64,000 nt of DNA. Source: TC-15 sp034437275. GTDB taxonomy: Bacteria > Chloroflexota > Anaerolineae > Aggregatilineales > Aggregatilineaceae. Positions 29,901 through 36,402 of this stretch are shown piece by piece. Positions within the stretch are counted from its first letter, which is position 1; each line of letters starts with the position of its first letter. Made by a program: the position numbers and the translations under genes. The stretch lies in contig DAOTUD010000044.1 of NCBI GenBank assembly GCA_034437275.1, positions 31,408 through 95,407 of the forward strand, written 5' to 3'. Under the pieces are notes generated by a model that saw only the letters and a list, made by a program, of their open reading frames with translations, was not told the DNA's origin and did no database searches.

Positions 29901-30974
29901 GTCTACCAACTGAGCAGCGACGACCCGCGCTATAACGCGCTTGATCTCGAGCCGTTTATGGTGTACATCAACGACACCGACGGGCCGGGGGTGCTGGTGG
30001 ATTCCGGGCTGGCCAGCCTGAAGGAAGAAGACGCCGGAACCCGCAAGGAAACGACGGACTACACCATCGAGCTGATGAGCAGGCCGCACGCCGACGTGAC
30101 GATTACCCTGGAGGCGGACACCGATCAGGTGCGCGTCCAGCCGGAGACGCTCACCTTCACGCCGGATAACTGGGACACGCCGCAAGCGGTCCAGGTGACC
30201 GTCATCAATGACAATCTGATCGAGAGCGAAGAACTGTACAGCACCTTGATCACGCACCGCGCGACCAGCGGCGACCCGGCCTACGACGGCATCACCATCC
30301 CCGGCGCTGTGATCCGGCTGACTGATGACGATGAACATGTGTCATACGGTACGTTCGACTGGCGTCGCGTGCCGGAGTTTATCTCCGGGCTGCTGGTGAT
30401 CGGGTTCCTGCTGTACATCATCAACCTGCTCTGGCAAGGCGAGCGACGGGCCGCGATGTCCTGGAGCATTCCGACGATTCTGCTGATCATCTGGTACGTC
30501 GCCGGGGGACCAGACTGGTTCCCGAATGTCGAGAACCCCGAGCAGTACGGCTTCAACCTGGCGCTGGTCGGCATCATCCTGGCCGCCATGTGGCAGATGT
30601 CGGGCTACACGATGGCGATGTACCTGGCCGGCATCCGGGGTATTCCGGAAGAACTGCGCGAAGCAGCCCGTGTCGATGGCTGCAGCGAGTGGCAGGTCTA
30701 CACCCGGATTGTGCTGCCCATGCTGCGCCCGATCACGCTGAGCGCCGCGATTGTGCTGGGGCATATTTCGCTGAAGGTGTTCGACCTGATCTTTGCCATG
30801 ACCGGGTTGGACAACTTCTTTGTGAGTGTGCCCGGGGTGCAGGTGTATCTCACCATGTTCCGCAGCAATGAATTTGCGATCGGCAGCGCCATCGCGATGG
30901 TCCTGCTGGTGATGGTGGCGCTGGTGGTGATCCCGTACCTGATCACGTCGCTCCGTTCTGAGGCCGAGATGTAG
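26958..30974 (+). CDS. MalF-type sugar ABC permease with inserted Calx-beta-like array
   Basis: The 1338-residue protein is a binding-protein-dependent permease interrupted by a giant loop. Residues 1-150 hold three usual membrane helices. At about 181-233 comes an extra helical hairpin with a basic RKRY turn. Residues 249-1126 are eight tandem beta-sandwich repeats. At about 1133-1185 a second hairpin resembles the first (FNWHEVP versus FDWRRVP). The C-terminal permease helices follow, with the EAA loop EELREAARVDG near 1231-1241 that docks on the ATPase. Topology places the array outside. Ordinary relatives have about 300 residues. AGGAG lies ten bases before the ATG at 26958. No ATPase gene is nearby. 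Confidence 0.92.
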   Translation: MQTPGSASRLREFWDALRQANPDRLYAFLTILPSIILLGIFVYGFIGQTFYWSLTDWSGLEADPDKNYVGLDKYEQLFSGTGTQGIRFRQGMVNTFFFTGLFLAGCLIMGFLLAVLLDQNVKGEGIFRTIFLFPMALSFAVTGTIWRWLLNPKGGVNVLPEAFGGEALDYRWLSDRSKFTFNWHEVPITITLLIIFLFLFVFIQQLWRKRYLATIYVGVPMVIIFLWMMSDWVSWDDRVAEAETLQPGVTLISAEAIEVTEGGPPGSYLVALDSVPSQNVLVLLEPDDNLRVEPELLTFRIIDWNKPQKVNVWAVDDSELEGLHTGTVEGSTTSTDTDYDRSNIGGVTVSIRDNDDTSGQFSPADQLVTVTEGGAAATYTLALSSQPYLYDVVVDIVSDRQVITEQSSLTFTPLNWNVPQTVTLIAAEDDVIELPQEVTITHTARSDAPTYDGADIGTMRVQVLDSDGPTVLLTEPRQTLQVAEGGPEATYTLVMNQPPQEDVTVTITAGAQVTATPETVTFTPDNWDTPQTVTVSAVDDDVAEGLYTTVLTHAGDVPVPGALTVRVQDNDRLTLRRAEPGLRVQLEEGGPEASYALVMNQAPPAEVTVTLTAGEQVTATPETLTFTPDNWDTPQTLTLAAVDDDRDEGPHFGVIMFASPTENMVVPDLRVPILDNDRAAVVVDADDIALQEGESASYDVRLGKPPQAAIALQVTTDVANVTLDPATLTFTADNWHQPQTVTVSTTDDQQAAVDVTGTITHTVQAAPESDYSDLDAQTLSLTVADNDQAGVAVLRADDLRVAEGGEGRAYQLVLDTQPAADVRLILNAGEQVRVLPDTVVFTPENWAVPQGVTVVAFNDDAPEGTHTGTITTTSASADPFYGDALSIPDVTVAIGDNDMAGLVLSQPRLHLAEGGDPGSYTVALGSPPTSDLQLTLTPDDQLTVEPATLTFTVRDWDVTQTVTVQAPRDQVIEDETHTGTIVYQLSSDDPRYNALDLEPFMVYINDTDGPGVLVDSGLASLKEEDAGTRKETTDYTIELMSRPHADVTITLEADTDQVRVQPETLTFTPDNWDTPQAVQVTVINDNLIESEELYSTLITHRATSGDPAYDGITIPGAVIRLTDDDEHVSYGTFDWRRVPEFISGLLVIGFLLYIINLLWQGERRAAMSWSIPTILLIIWYVAGGPDWFPNVENPEQYGFNLALVGIILAAMWQMSGYTMAMYLAGIRGIPEELREAARVDGCSEWQVYTRIVLPMLRPITLSAAIVLGHISLKVFDLIFAMTGLDNFFVSVPGVQVYLTMFRSNEFAIGSAIAMVLLVMVALVVIPYLITSLRSEAEM
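27702..30335 (+). repeat. Eight tandem Calx-beta-like repeats within the permease gene
   Basis: Eight units of about 104-116 residues share a pattern: a start with V-x-EGG, a middle LTFTPDNWDTPQTVTV, an EDD/DDD turn, an EGxHTGTIT strand and an end DNDxAGV. They resemble Calx-beta/FN3-like surface modules. Repeats 4 and 8 share an identical 41-base block (28818-28858 and 30141-30181), which points to recent copying or gene conversion. The acidic ends of each unit could bind calcium, as in Calx-beta domains. Confidence 0.85.
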
Positions 30975-30981
30975 GGGGAAC

Positions 30982-32076
30982 ATGATGACAATTGTTATTA
31001 GTTGGATCGTTTTTGGATTGTTGGTGGGCAGCCTGGGCACCTATCTGCTCTATCTCGACCGGATGCGCAGCCCGGACCGGGGCGCACTGGTGGGGGGCTT
31101 GCTCGGAGCCGTCGGTAACCTGCTCGTCTTGATCCCCTGGTGGGTGTACATCTACCTGCAGGGCCGCCAGGGTGACGCAGCCGAACTGGAAGAACGGGCC
31201 CCTCTCGAAACCCGGCACTTTGTCCGCATCGGGCTGTATGCCGTCTTGCTGTTGGTGACGATCATGTACCTGATCCCGGTCTATACCGTGATCACCACCA
31301 GCCTGAAGACCCCGCAGGAAGCAGGCAAGCTGAGCCAGGTCTGGAACCTGCCCAGCACGGTGGAATGGAGCAAGTACCAGCCGCTCAATGACGTCGGCCT
31401 CAAGATTCCGCTCCCGGACAGTTACGTGGTGGCCCTGGAAACGTTTGGGCCGTACCTGAAAAACAGCTTTATCCTCACCATCACGGCGACCATCGTGTCG
31501 GCGGTGATGGGGTCGATGAACGGTTATGTGCTGTCCAAGTGGCGTTTTCCGGGGGCAAACGTCATCTTTCCGCTGATGCTGTTTGGGATGTTCATTCCCT
31601 ACCAGAGTATTCTGATCCCGCTGTTCGACTTCATCCGGCGCGTCAACCTGGGCGGGACGTTGTACGGGCTGATCATCGCGCACGTGGTGTACGGCCTGCC
31701 GATCACGACGCTGATCTTCCGCAACTACTACGCCGAGGTCCCGACCGAAATGATCGAAGCCGGGGCGATTGATGGCGCAGGCTTTTTCGGCATCTACCGC
31801 TGGATCGTCTTCCCGCTGTCCTTACCGGGTTTTGTGGTGGTGATCATCTGGCAGTTTACGCAGATTTGGAACGAGTTTTTGTTCGCCGTCACGTTGACAA
31901 ATCAAAAAACGTACCCGATCACGGTCAAGCTGGCCGAGTTGGCCGGCGGTGAGGCCGTCAACTGGAACCTGCCGATGGCTGGGGCGATTCTGGCCGCGCT
32001 GCCGACGCTGCTGGTCTACATCGTCCTGGGGCGCTATTTCATTCGCGGGCTGTTGGCCGGCTCGGTGAAAGGGTAA
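30982..32076 (+). CDS. MalG-type sugar ABC permease with N-terminal extra membrane domain
   Basis: The 364-residue protein has six canonical permease helices from about 78 onward, with the EAA loop EMIEAGAIDGAGFFGIYRW. It is preceded by about 60 residues containing two further helices (WIVFGLLVGSLGTYLL and ALVGGLLGAVGNLLVLIPWW), which loosely resemble the YeaQ/GlsB small membrane family. It partners with the upstream permease to pass sugar across the membrane. Its ATG follows the upstream stop by seven bases with AGGGGG as ribosome site. No ATP-binding subunit follows, so a shared MsiK-like ATPase encoded elsewhere is expected. Confidence 0.9.
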   Translation: MMTIVISWIVFGLLVGSLGTYLLYLDRMRSPDRGALVGGLLGAVGNLLVLIPWWVYIYLQGRQGDAAELEERAPLETRHFVRIGLYAVLLLVTIMYLIPVYTVITTSLKTPQEAGKLSQVWNLPSTVEWSKYQPLNDVGLKIPLPDSYVVALETFGPYLKNSFILTITATIVSAVMGSMNGYVLSKWRFPGANVIFPLMLFGMFIPYQSILIPLFDFIRRVNLGGTLYGLIIAHVVYGLPITTLIFRNYYAEVPTEMIEAGAIDGAGFFGIYRWIVFPLSLPGFVVVIIWQFTQIWNEFLFAVTLTNQKTYPITVKLAELAGGEAVNWNLPMAGAILAALPTLLVYIVLGRYFIRGLLAGSVKG

Positions 32077-32113
32077 GCCGCCGCGTCTGCGTTGGAGCTA
32101 TCCTGAACTGCCA

Positions 32114-32147
32114 AGCGCCGCGATGGGTCGACCGTCGCGGCGCTTTA
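32114..32147. terminator. Hairpin terminator between the ABC operon and topA
   Basis: AGCGCCGCGA pairs perfectly with TCGCGGCGCT across an 11-base loop and is followed by TTA on the plus strand. It lies between convergent genes. The T-run is short, so termination strength is uncertain. Confidence 0.6.
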
Positions 32148-32178
32148 GCGTCCCCAGACTCAGGCGGGGGCAGGGGGG

Positions 32179-34734
32179 CTACTTCTGCTTTTTGCTTGAT
32201 TTGCGCTTTTTCTTCTTGCGCGTTTTCTTCTTTTTGAGCAGTTCTACCGCGTCCGCTAACGTCAGATCGTCCGGTGACGTCTTTTTGGGGATCGAGGCGT
32301 TGGTCTTCTTGTGCTTCACGTACGGACCATAGCGCCCGTCGTAGATCGCCACGACGCCGCCTTCGTCGGGATGCTCGCCCAGGTCACGCAGCTTTTCGGA
32401 CTGGCGGCGACTGCCCTTCTTTTGCGCCAGCAGTTCGAGCGCCCGGTCCAGCCCAACGCTCAACACGTCGTCGGACTTGGTCAGCGAGCGATAGTCGCCC
32501 GCGTGGCGGACAAACGGCCCAAAGCGCCCGATCCCGGCCTCGACGTCTTTGCCGGTCTCCGGATGCTGGCCCAGCACGCGCGGCAGTGCCAGCAGCGCCA
32601 CTGCCTGCTCCAGCGTAATATCGTCCGGCGACAGGGTGTCGGGCAGCGAGGTGCGCGGCGGTTTTTTGTCGTTGTTGTTGTCCCCCTGCTGGACGTACGG
32701 GCCGTAGGGGCCGACCAGCACGTAGACCGGTTCGCTGGTTTCCGGGTGGTAGCCCAGCGGGGTTGGCCCTTCCGCTTTTTGGCGCAACAGGCGCTCCACC
32801 TCGTTATGGTCCAGATCCGCGGGCGGCATGTTGTCGGGCAGCGAGACACGCACCACGTCGCCGTTGCGTTCCTGCTCGATATACGGTCCGTAGCGCCCCA
32901 CGCGCACCTTTGCCTGCAGGTCTTCCAGGTCCATCGCGTGGATTTTGCGCGGGTCGATCTCTTCTTCCTTCTGCTTGACCTGGCTGTCGAGGCCCTGCTC
33001 GCCCAGGTAGAAGCTCTGCAAATAGGGGATGCCTTCGGCCTCGCCGGCAGCGATGTTGTCGAGCACCTGCTCCATCTGCGCCGTGAATTTCGAGTCGACC
33101 AGGTCCGGGAAGTGCTGTTCCATCAGGTGATTGACGGCAAACGCGGTGAAGGTCGGGGTCAACTGGTTGCCGGATTTAATCACATAGCCGCGATCCTGGA
33201 TGGTGCTGATGATCGTGGCGTAGGTGCTGGGCCGCCCGATGCCCTCGCTCTCCAGTTCCTTGACCAGCGACGCCTCGGTATAGCGTGCCGGGGGCTTGGT
33301 GTCGTGGCGCATCGGCTCCAGTTCGCGGCATTCGACTTCCTCCCCTTCGGAAAGCGGCGGCAGGATCACTTCCTGGTCGTCCAGGGCCGCGTTGGGATCG
33401 TCGGCTCCCTCCACGTAGACGCGGAAAAAGCCAGGGAACAAGACGCGCTTGCCCGAGGCGCGGAACTCGGCATCGTCCACTTCGATGTGTACCGTGCTCA
33501 GCCGCAGCCGCGCGTTGGCCATCTGCGTAGCCATGGTGCGCTTCCAGATCAGGTTGTACAGCGCGTATTCCTGGCCGGACAGCCGCAGTTCGTGCGCGGT
33601 GAGCATCTTCGGCCCGGTGGGGCGGATCGCCTCGTGCGCTTCCTGTGCGCCCTTGGACTTAGTGCGGTACTGCCGGGGCCGGCTGCTGAGATAATCTGCC
33701 CCGTACTTCTCCTCGACCCGTTCCCGGATGGCCTGCAAGGCTTGCCCGGCCAAATGCACCGAGTCGGTGCGCATGTAGGTGATCAACCCGCGCTCGTAGA
33801 GCCGCTGCGCGACCTGCATTGTCTGGCGTGCCGACATGTTGAGCTTGCGGTTGGCTTCCTGCTGGAGCGTCGAGGTGGTGAAGGGTGGCGCAGGCGAACG
33901 GCTTTGGTCGCGCTCGTTGACGCTCTTAACCCGCCATTCCTCCTGCAACAACCGCGCGGCGAGGTCTTTGGCCTGCTCCTCGTTGAGCAGCACGACCTTC
34001 TTCCCCTCGGGGATTTTGCCGGTGGTTTCGTCGAAGTCCTTGCCGGTCGCCAGGCGTGTGCCGCCCAGCGTCACCAGTTGGGCGGTGAACTGCTCGCCGT
34101 GCGCGGCCAGGGTGGCGCGCAGGTCCCAATAGGCCCCGGACTTGAAGGCGCGGCGTTCCTGCTCGCGCAGCACCAGCAAGCGCACCGCCGCCGACTGCAC
34201 GCGCCCGGCAGACAGGCCCGGCGCGACCTTCTTCCACAGCAGTGGTGATACCGTGTAGCCGACCAGCCGGTCGAGCACGCGCCGTGTTTCCTGCGCTTCG
34301 ACCAGTTTGTCGTCCACCCCCCGGCAGTTTTCCAGCGCTGCGCGGATGGCTTCGTCGGTGATCTCGTGGAAGACCATACGCTTGACCGGCACCTTCGGGT
34401 CGAGGACCTGGGTCAAATGCCAGGCGATGCTTTCGCCTTCGCGGTCTTCGTCGGTGGCCAGGATCAACTCCTCGGCTTTTTTGAGCGCCGCCGACAGTTC
34501 GCGGACGACCTTCTTCTTGCTGCTGGGAATCACATATAATGGCTCGAAGCCAGCCGCGACATTCACCCCCAGCCGCGACCAGTCCTGGTCCTTGACATCT
34601 TCGGGGATTTCGCTGGCCGAAGCAGGCAGATCACGGACATGGCCCATGCTGGCCTCGATCTGGTATTCATCGGATAGGAAGCGCCCGATGGTGCGTGCTT
34701 TCGTTGGTGATTCGACAATAACCAGTTTACTCAC
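32179..34734 (-). CDS. topA: DNA topoisomerase I (type IA)
   Basis: The 851-residue enzyme starts VSKLVIVESPTKARTI (TOPRIM domain) and has the catalytic tyrosine in LITYMRTDS near residue 319. It relaxes negatively supercoiled DNA by single-strand passage. Instead of Cys4 zinc fingers the C-terminus has four glycine/tyrosine repeats (GRYGPYI, GPYGPYV, GRFGPFV, GRYGPYV) and a Lys/Arg-rich tail (KKKKTRKKKKRK). GTG codons at 34743 and 34734 are both possible; AGGTGAG lies best for 34734. Confidence 0.95.
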   Translation of the reverse strand: MSKLVIVESPTKARTIGRFLSDEYQIEASMGHVRDLPASASEIPEDVKDQDWSRLGVNVAAGFEPLYVIPSSKKKVVRELSAALKKAEELILATDEDREGESIAWHLTQVLDPKVPVKRMVFHEITDEAIRAALENCRGVDDKLVEAQETRRVLDRLVGYTVSPLLWKKVAPGLSAGRVQSAAVRLLVLREQERRAFKSGAYWDLRATLAAHGEQFTAQLVTLGGTRLATGKDFDETTGKIPEGKKVVLLNEEQAKDLAARLLQEEWRVKSVNERDQSRSPAPPFTTSTLQQEANRKLNMSARQTMQVAQRLYERGLITYMRTDSVHLAGQALQAIRERVEEKYGADYLSSRPRQYRTKSKGAQEAHEAIRPTGPKMLTAHELRLSGQEYALYNLIWKRTMATQMANARLRLSTVHIEVDDAEFRASGKRVLFPGFFRVYVEGADDPNAALDDQEVILPPLSEGEEVECRELEPMRHDTKPPARYTEASLVKELESEGIGRPSTYATIISTIQDRGYVIKSGNQLTPTFTAFAVNHLMEQHFPDLVDSKFTAQMEQVLDNIAAGEAEGIPYLQSFYLGEQGLDSQVKQKEEEIDPRKIHAMDLEDLQAKVRVGRYGPYIEQERNGDVVRVSLPDNMPPADLDHNEVERLLRQKAEGPTPLGYHPETSEPVYVLVGPYGPYVQQGDNNNDKKPPRTSLPDTLSPDDITLEQAVALLALPRVLGQHPETGKDVEAGIGRFGPFVRHAGDYRSLTKSDDVLSVGLDRALELLAQKKGSRRQSEKLRDLGEHPDEGGVVAIYDGRYGPYVKHKKTNASIPKKTSPDDLTLADAVELLKKKKTRKKKKRKSSKKQK

Positions 34735-34776
34735 GAAACTCACCTGTGATCACTATCGTTGCTTTTCTGATCTGGG

Positions 34777-34807
34777 GGTTGGAATTGCAGCAGCGGTTCT
34801 TCCAACC
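34777..34807. other. Inverted repeat in the gap upstream of topA
   Basis: GGTTGGAA and TTCCAACC can pair across 15 bases. It lies in the 222-base gap between topA and the upstream minus-strand gene. No T-run follows, so it is not a clear terminator; it may be a leader or operator element. I see no gene in this gap. Confidence 0.4.
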
Positions 34808-34956
34808 GCGCGGAGCCATGCGACAGGGTACCACTATGTGGGCGTGCTGGCAAGCCCCTTTTTGGAAGTTTTATCCGGTTTTTTCCTGACCCGCCACAAC
34901 TTATCTATAACAAATTTGGTCCAGATCGCCAATGTGCAGCCGCGCGGAGACGTGCC

Positions 34957-35445
34957 CTAATCACGGTCCGCGTCCGGGGCAGGCACGGGCGGCAGCTCGA
35001 ACAGGCCATCCGGGTTTTGCAGCACGACATCCCCCGGCGTGAGGTTAAAGGCCAGGTGGCAGTCATACGGCACGGTCAGGGCAAATTCGGCACGGGAGAC
35101 GGTGCCCATCACCGGCTTACGCTTGAGCACGATGTACACCCCGGCGTCGTCCTGCTCGGTGGCGAATTCCAGCCCAAAGGCGCGGACCATGCTGGCCTCC
35201 AGCGTCACCTGCGGCGCAACCGCGCGGCGCACGGTGACCCGGCAGTGACTGCCGCGCACATACACCGTGACCGGCCTGTCGACCTTGAAGACCTGGGTAT
35301 AGGATTGGGCGGTGTGGGGCATCACGCCCGAGGCCGCGTCGAGCGCGGTGTCGACGGCGGTCCGGCCCCCCATGCGCACTGCCGCGTTCATCATGCGGCG
35401 ACCTCCCACCCGCAGCAGCCAGCGCAGTAATTTACGAATTCTCAT
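34957..35445 (-). CDS. Uncharacterised protein, possible membrane-surface beta protein
   Basis: The 162-residue protein has a very basic N-terminus (MRIRKLLRWLLRVGGRRMMN), possibly membrane-associating, and then a beta-rich domain of adhesin-like style (about 60-150) with a GDVVLQNPDG strand. I recognise no specific family. Its ATG overlaps the stop of the hydrolase gene as ATGA, and AGGAG lies eight bases upstream, so it is translationally coupled to the hydrolase. Confidence 0.7.
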   Translation of the reverse strand: MRIRKLLRWLLRVGGRRMMNAAVRMGGRTAVDTALDAASGVMPHTAQSYTQVFKVDRPVTVYVRGSHCRVTVRRAVAPQVTLEASMVRAFGLEFATEQDDAGVYIVLKRKPVMGTVSRAEFALTVPYDCHLAFNLTPGDVVLQNPDGLFELPPVPAPDADRD

Positions 35446-36218
35446 GTGTCCCACTCCTGATCCGACAGCCAATGCAACATCCCCTCGGCGACTTCCTGCG
35501 GCTTTTCGAGGGGGAACATGTGCCCGCAGCCCTCGAAGATCATCATATCACTGTTCGGAATGCGCTCGGCCAGGTACAGGCTGAACTTCAGTTTCACCAT
35601 GCGATCCGCCTCCGCAGCCAGCACCAGCACCGGGGCGCTAATCGCCGCGAGTTGGTCCCGCACGTCGAACGCCTGGCAAGCCCGATAGTCGCTGCGCAGC
35701 ACGCCCGGATCGACTGCCAACAGTCGTTCGCGGCCCAATGCCTTGAGGTCGGTGGGGGCGTCGGCGCTCCAGGCCCAGTCCATGATCCAGTCGACGGTTT
35801 GCTCCGGCGCGTCGACGATGCGCTGCGGCAGGGTCGGGTCGACGGGGAGCTTGCTGCCCGTCCCGATCAGCACCAGGCCCGCGACACGGTCCGGCATGTG
35901 GATGCCCATCTGCTGCGCGATCGCGCCGCCCATGCTGTGCCCGGTGATAATCGCGCGCGGAATCGCCAGCGCATCGAGCAGCGCCAGCAGGTCACGCGCA
36001 TAGGCCAGCGTATCGTCACGGCCCGGCCCGTCGGCGCGCCCGTGCCCCGGCAGATCGGGCGCGATGACGCGCATGTGCGGCAGCCGTCGCAGTTCGGGCG
36101 GCCAATCCAGGTGGGAGCCGCCCGCTCCGTGCACCAGCACCAGCGGCGGGGCGGGTGAGTCTGCGGTTGTGGTGTCGGTGTAGAACAAGCTGCCCTGTGG
36201 CAGTTGCAGCGTCGGCAT
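35442..36218 (-). CDS. Alpha/beta hydrolase
   Basis: The 258-residue protein has the oxyanion HGAGGS, the nucleophile elbow GHSMGG with Ser95, Asp205 and His233 (GCGHMFPLE), a complete catalytic triad. The lid region is short. The family covers esterases, lipases and C-C hydrolases; no substrate can be assigned. GGAGG lies four bases before the ATG at 36218. It diverges from aspS. Confidence 0.9.
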   Translation of the reverse strand: MPTLQLPQGSLFYTDTTTADSPAPPLVLVHGAGGSHLDWPPELRRLPHMRVIAPDLPGHGRADGPGRDDTLAYARDLLALLDALAIPRAIITGHSMGGAIAQQMGIHMPDRVAGLVLIGTGSKLPVDPTLPQRIVDAPEQTVDWIMDWAWSADAPTDLKALGRERLLAVDPGVLRSDYRACQAFDVRDQLAAISAPVLVLAAEADRMVKLKFSLYLAERIPNSDMMIFEGCGHMFPLEKPQEVAEGMLHWLSDQEWDT

Positions 36219-36256
36219 GTCACCTCCTTCGTGTACAAGGCTAAGTCTACCGCTAA

Positions 36257-36274
36257 CTGGCGTTCGAACGCCAG
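36257..36274. promoter_or_regulatory. Perfect 18-bp palindrome between divergent genes
   Basis: CTGGCGTTC is followed directly by GAACGCCAG. The site lies about 40 bases upstream of the hydrolase gene and 130 upstream of aspS. A gapless palindrome suits a dimeric repressor operator. No regulator gene is adjacent, so its cognate protein is unknown. Confidence 0.45.
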
Positions 36275-36371
36275 CGAGTGATTTCTGCACGCGCGCGGCG
36301 TCCGGTTGCCGTATCCGACCGCCCTGTGTTAAGCTTTCAGCTTATCGTGATTATTGTGACCAACAAACTAA

Positions 36372-36386
36372 GGGTGCGCTGCACCC
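36372..36386 (+). other. Small hairpin in the aspS leader
   Basis: GGGTGC and GCACCC pair across GCT, just before the AGGGGG ribosome site. A second inverted repeat, TAAGCT-TTC-AGCTTA, lies at 36330-36344. No T-box specifier or conserved T-box bulge is visible, so I only note possible control of initiation. Confidence 0.35.
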
Positions 36387-36402
36387 AGGGGGATGTGATT
36401 GT

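Noticed and set aside
27702..30335. Tandem repeats considered as a CRISPR array or satellite
   Set aside because: The period is about 330 bases, the frame is kept throughout and the protein pattern is clear; no short direct repeats with spacers exist.
36300..36402. T-box riboswitch upstream of aspS
   Set aside because: Only two small inverted repeats are present; no specifier loop, no T-box sequence and no terminator/antiterminator pair.
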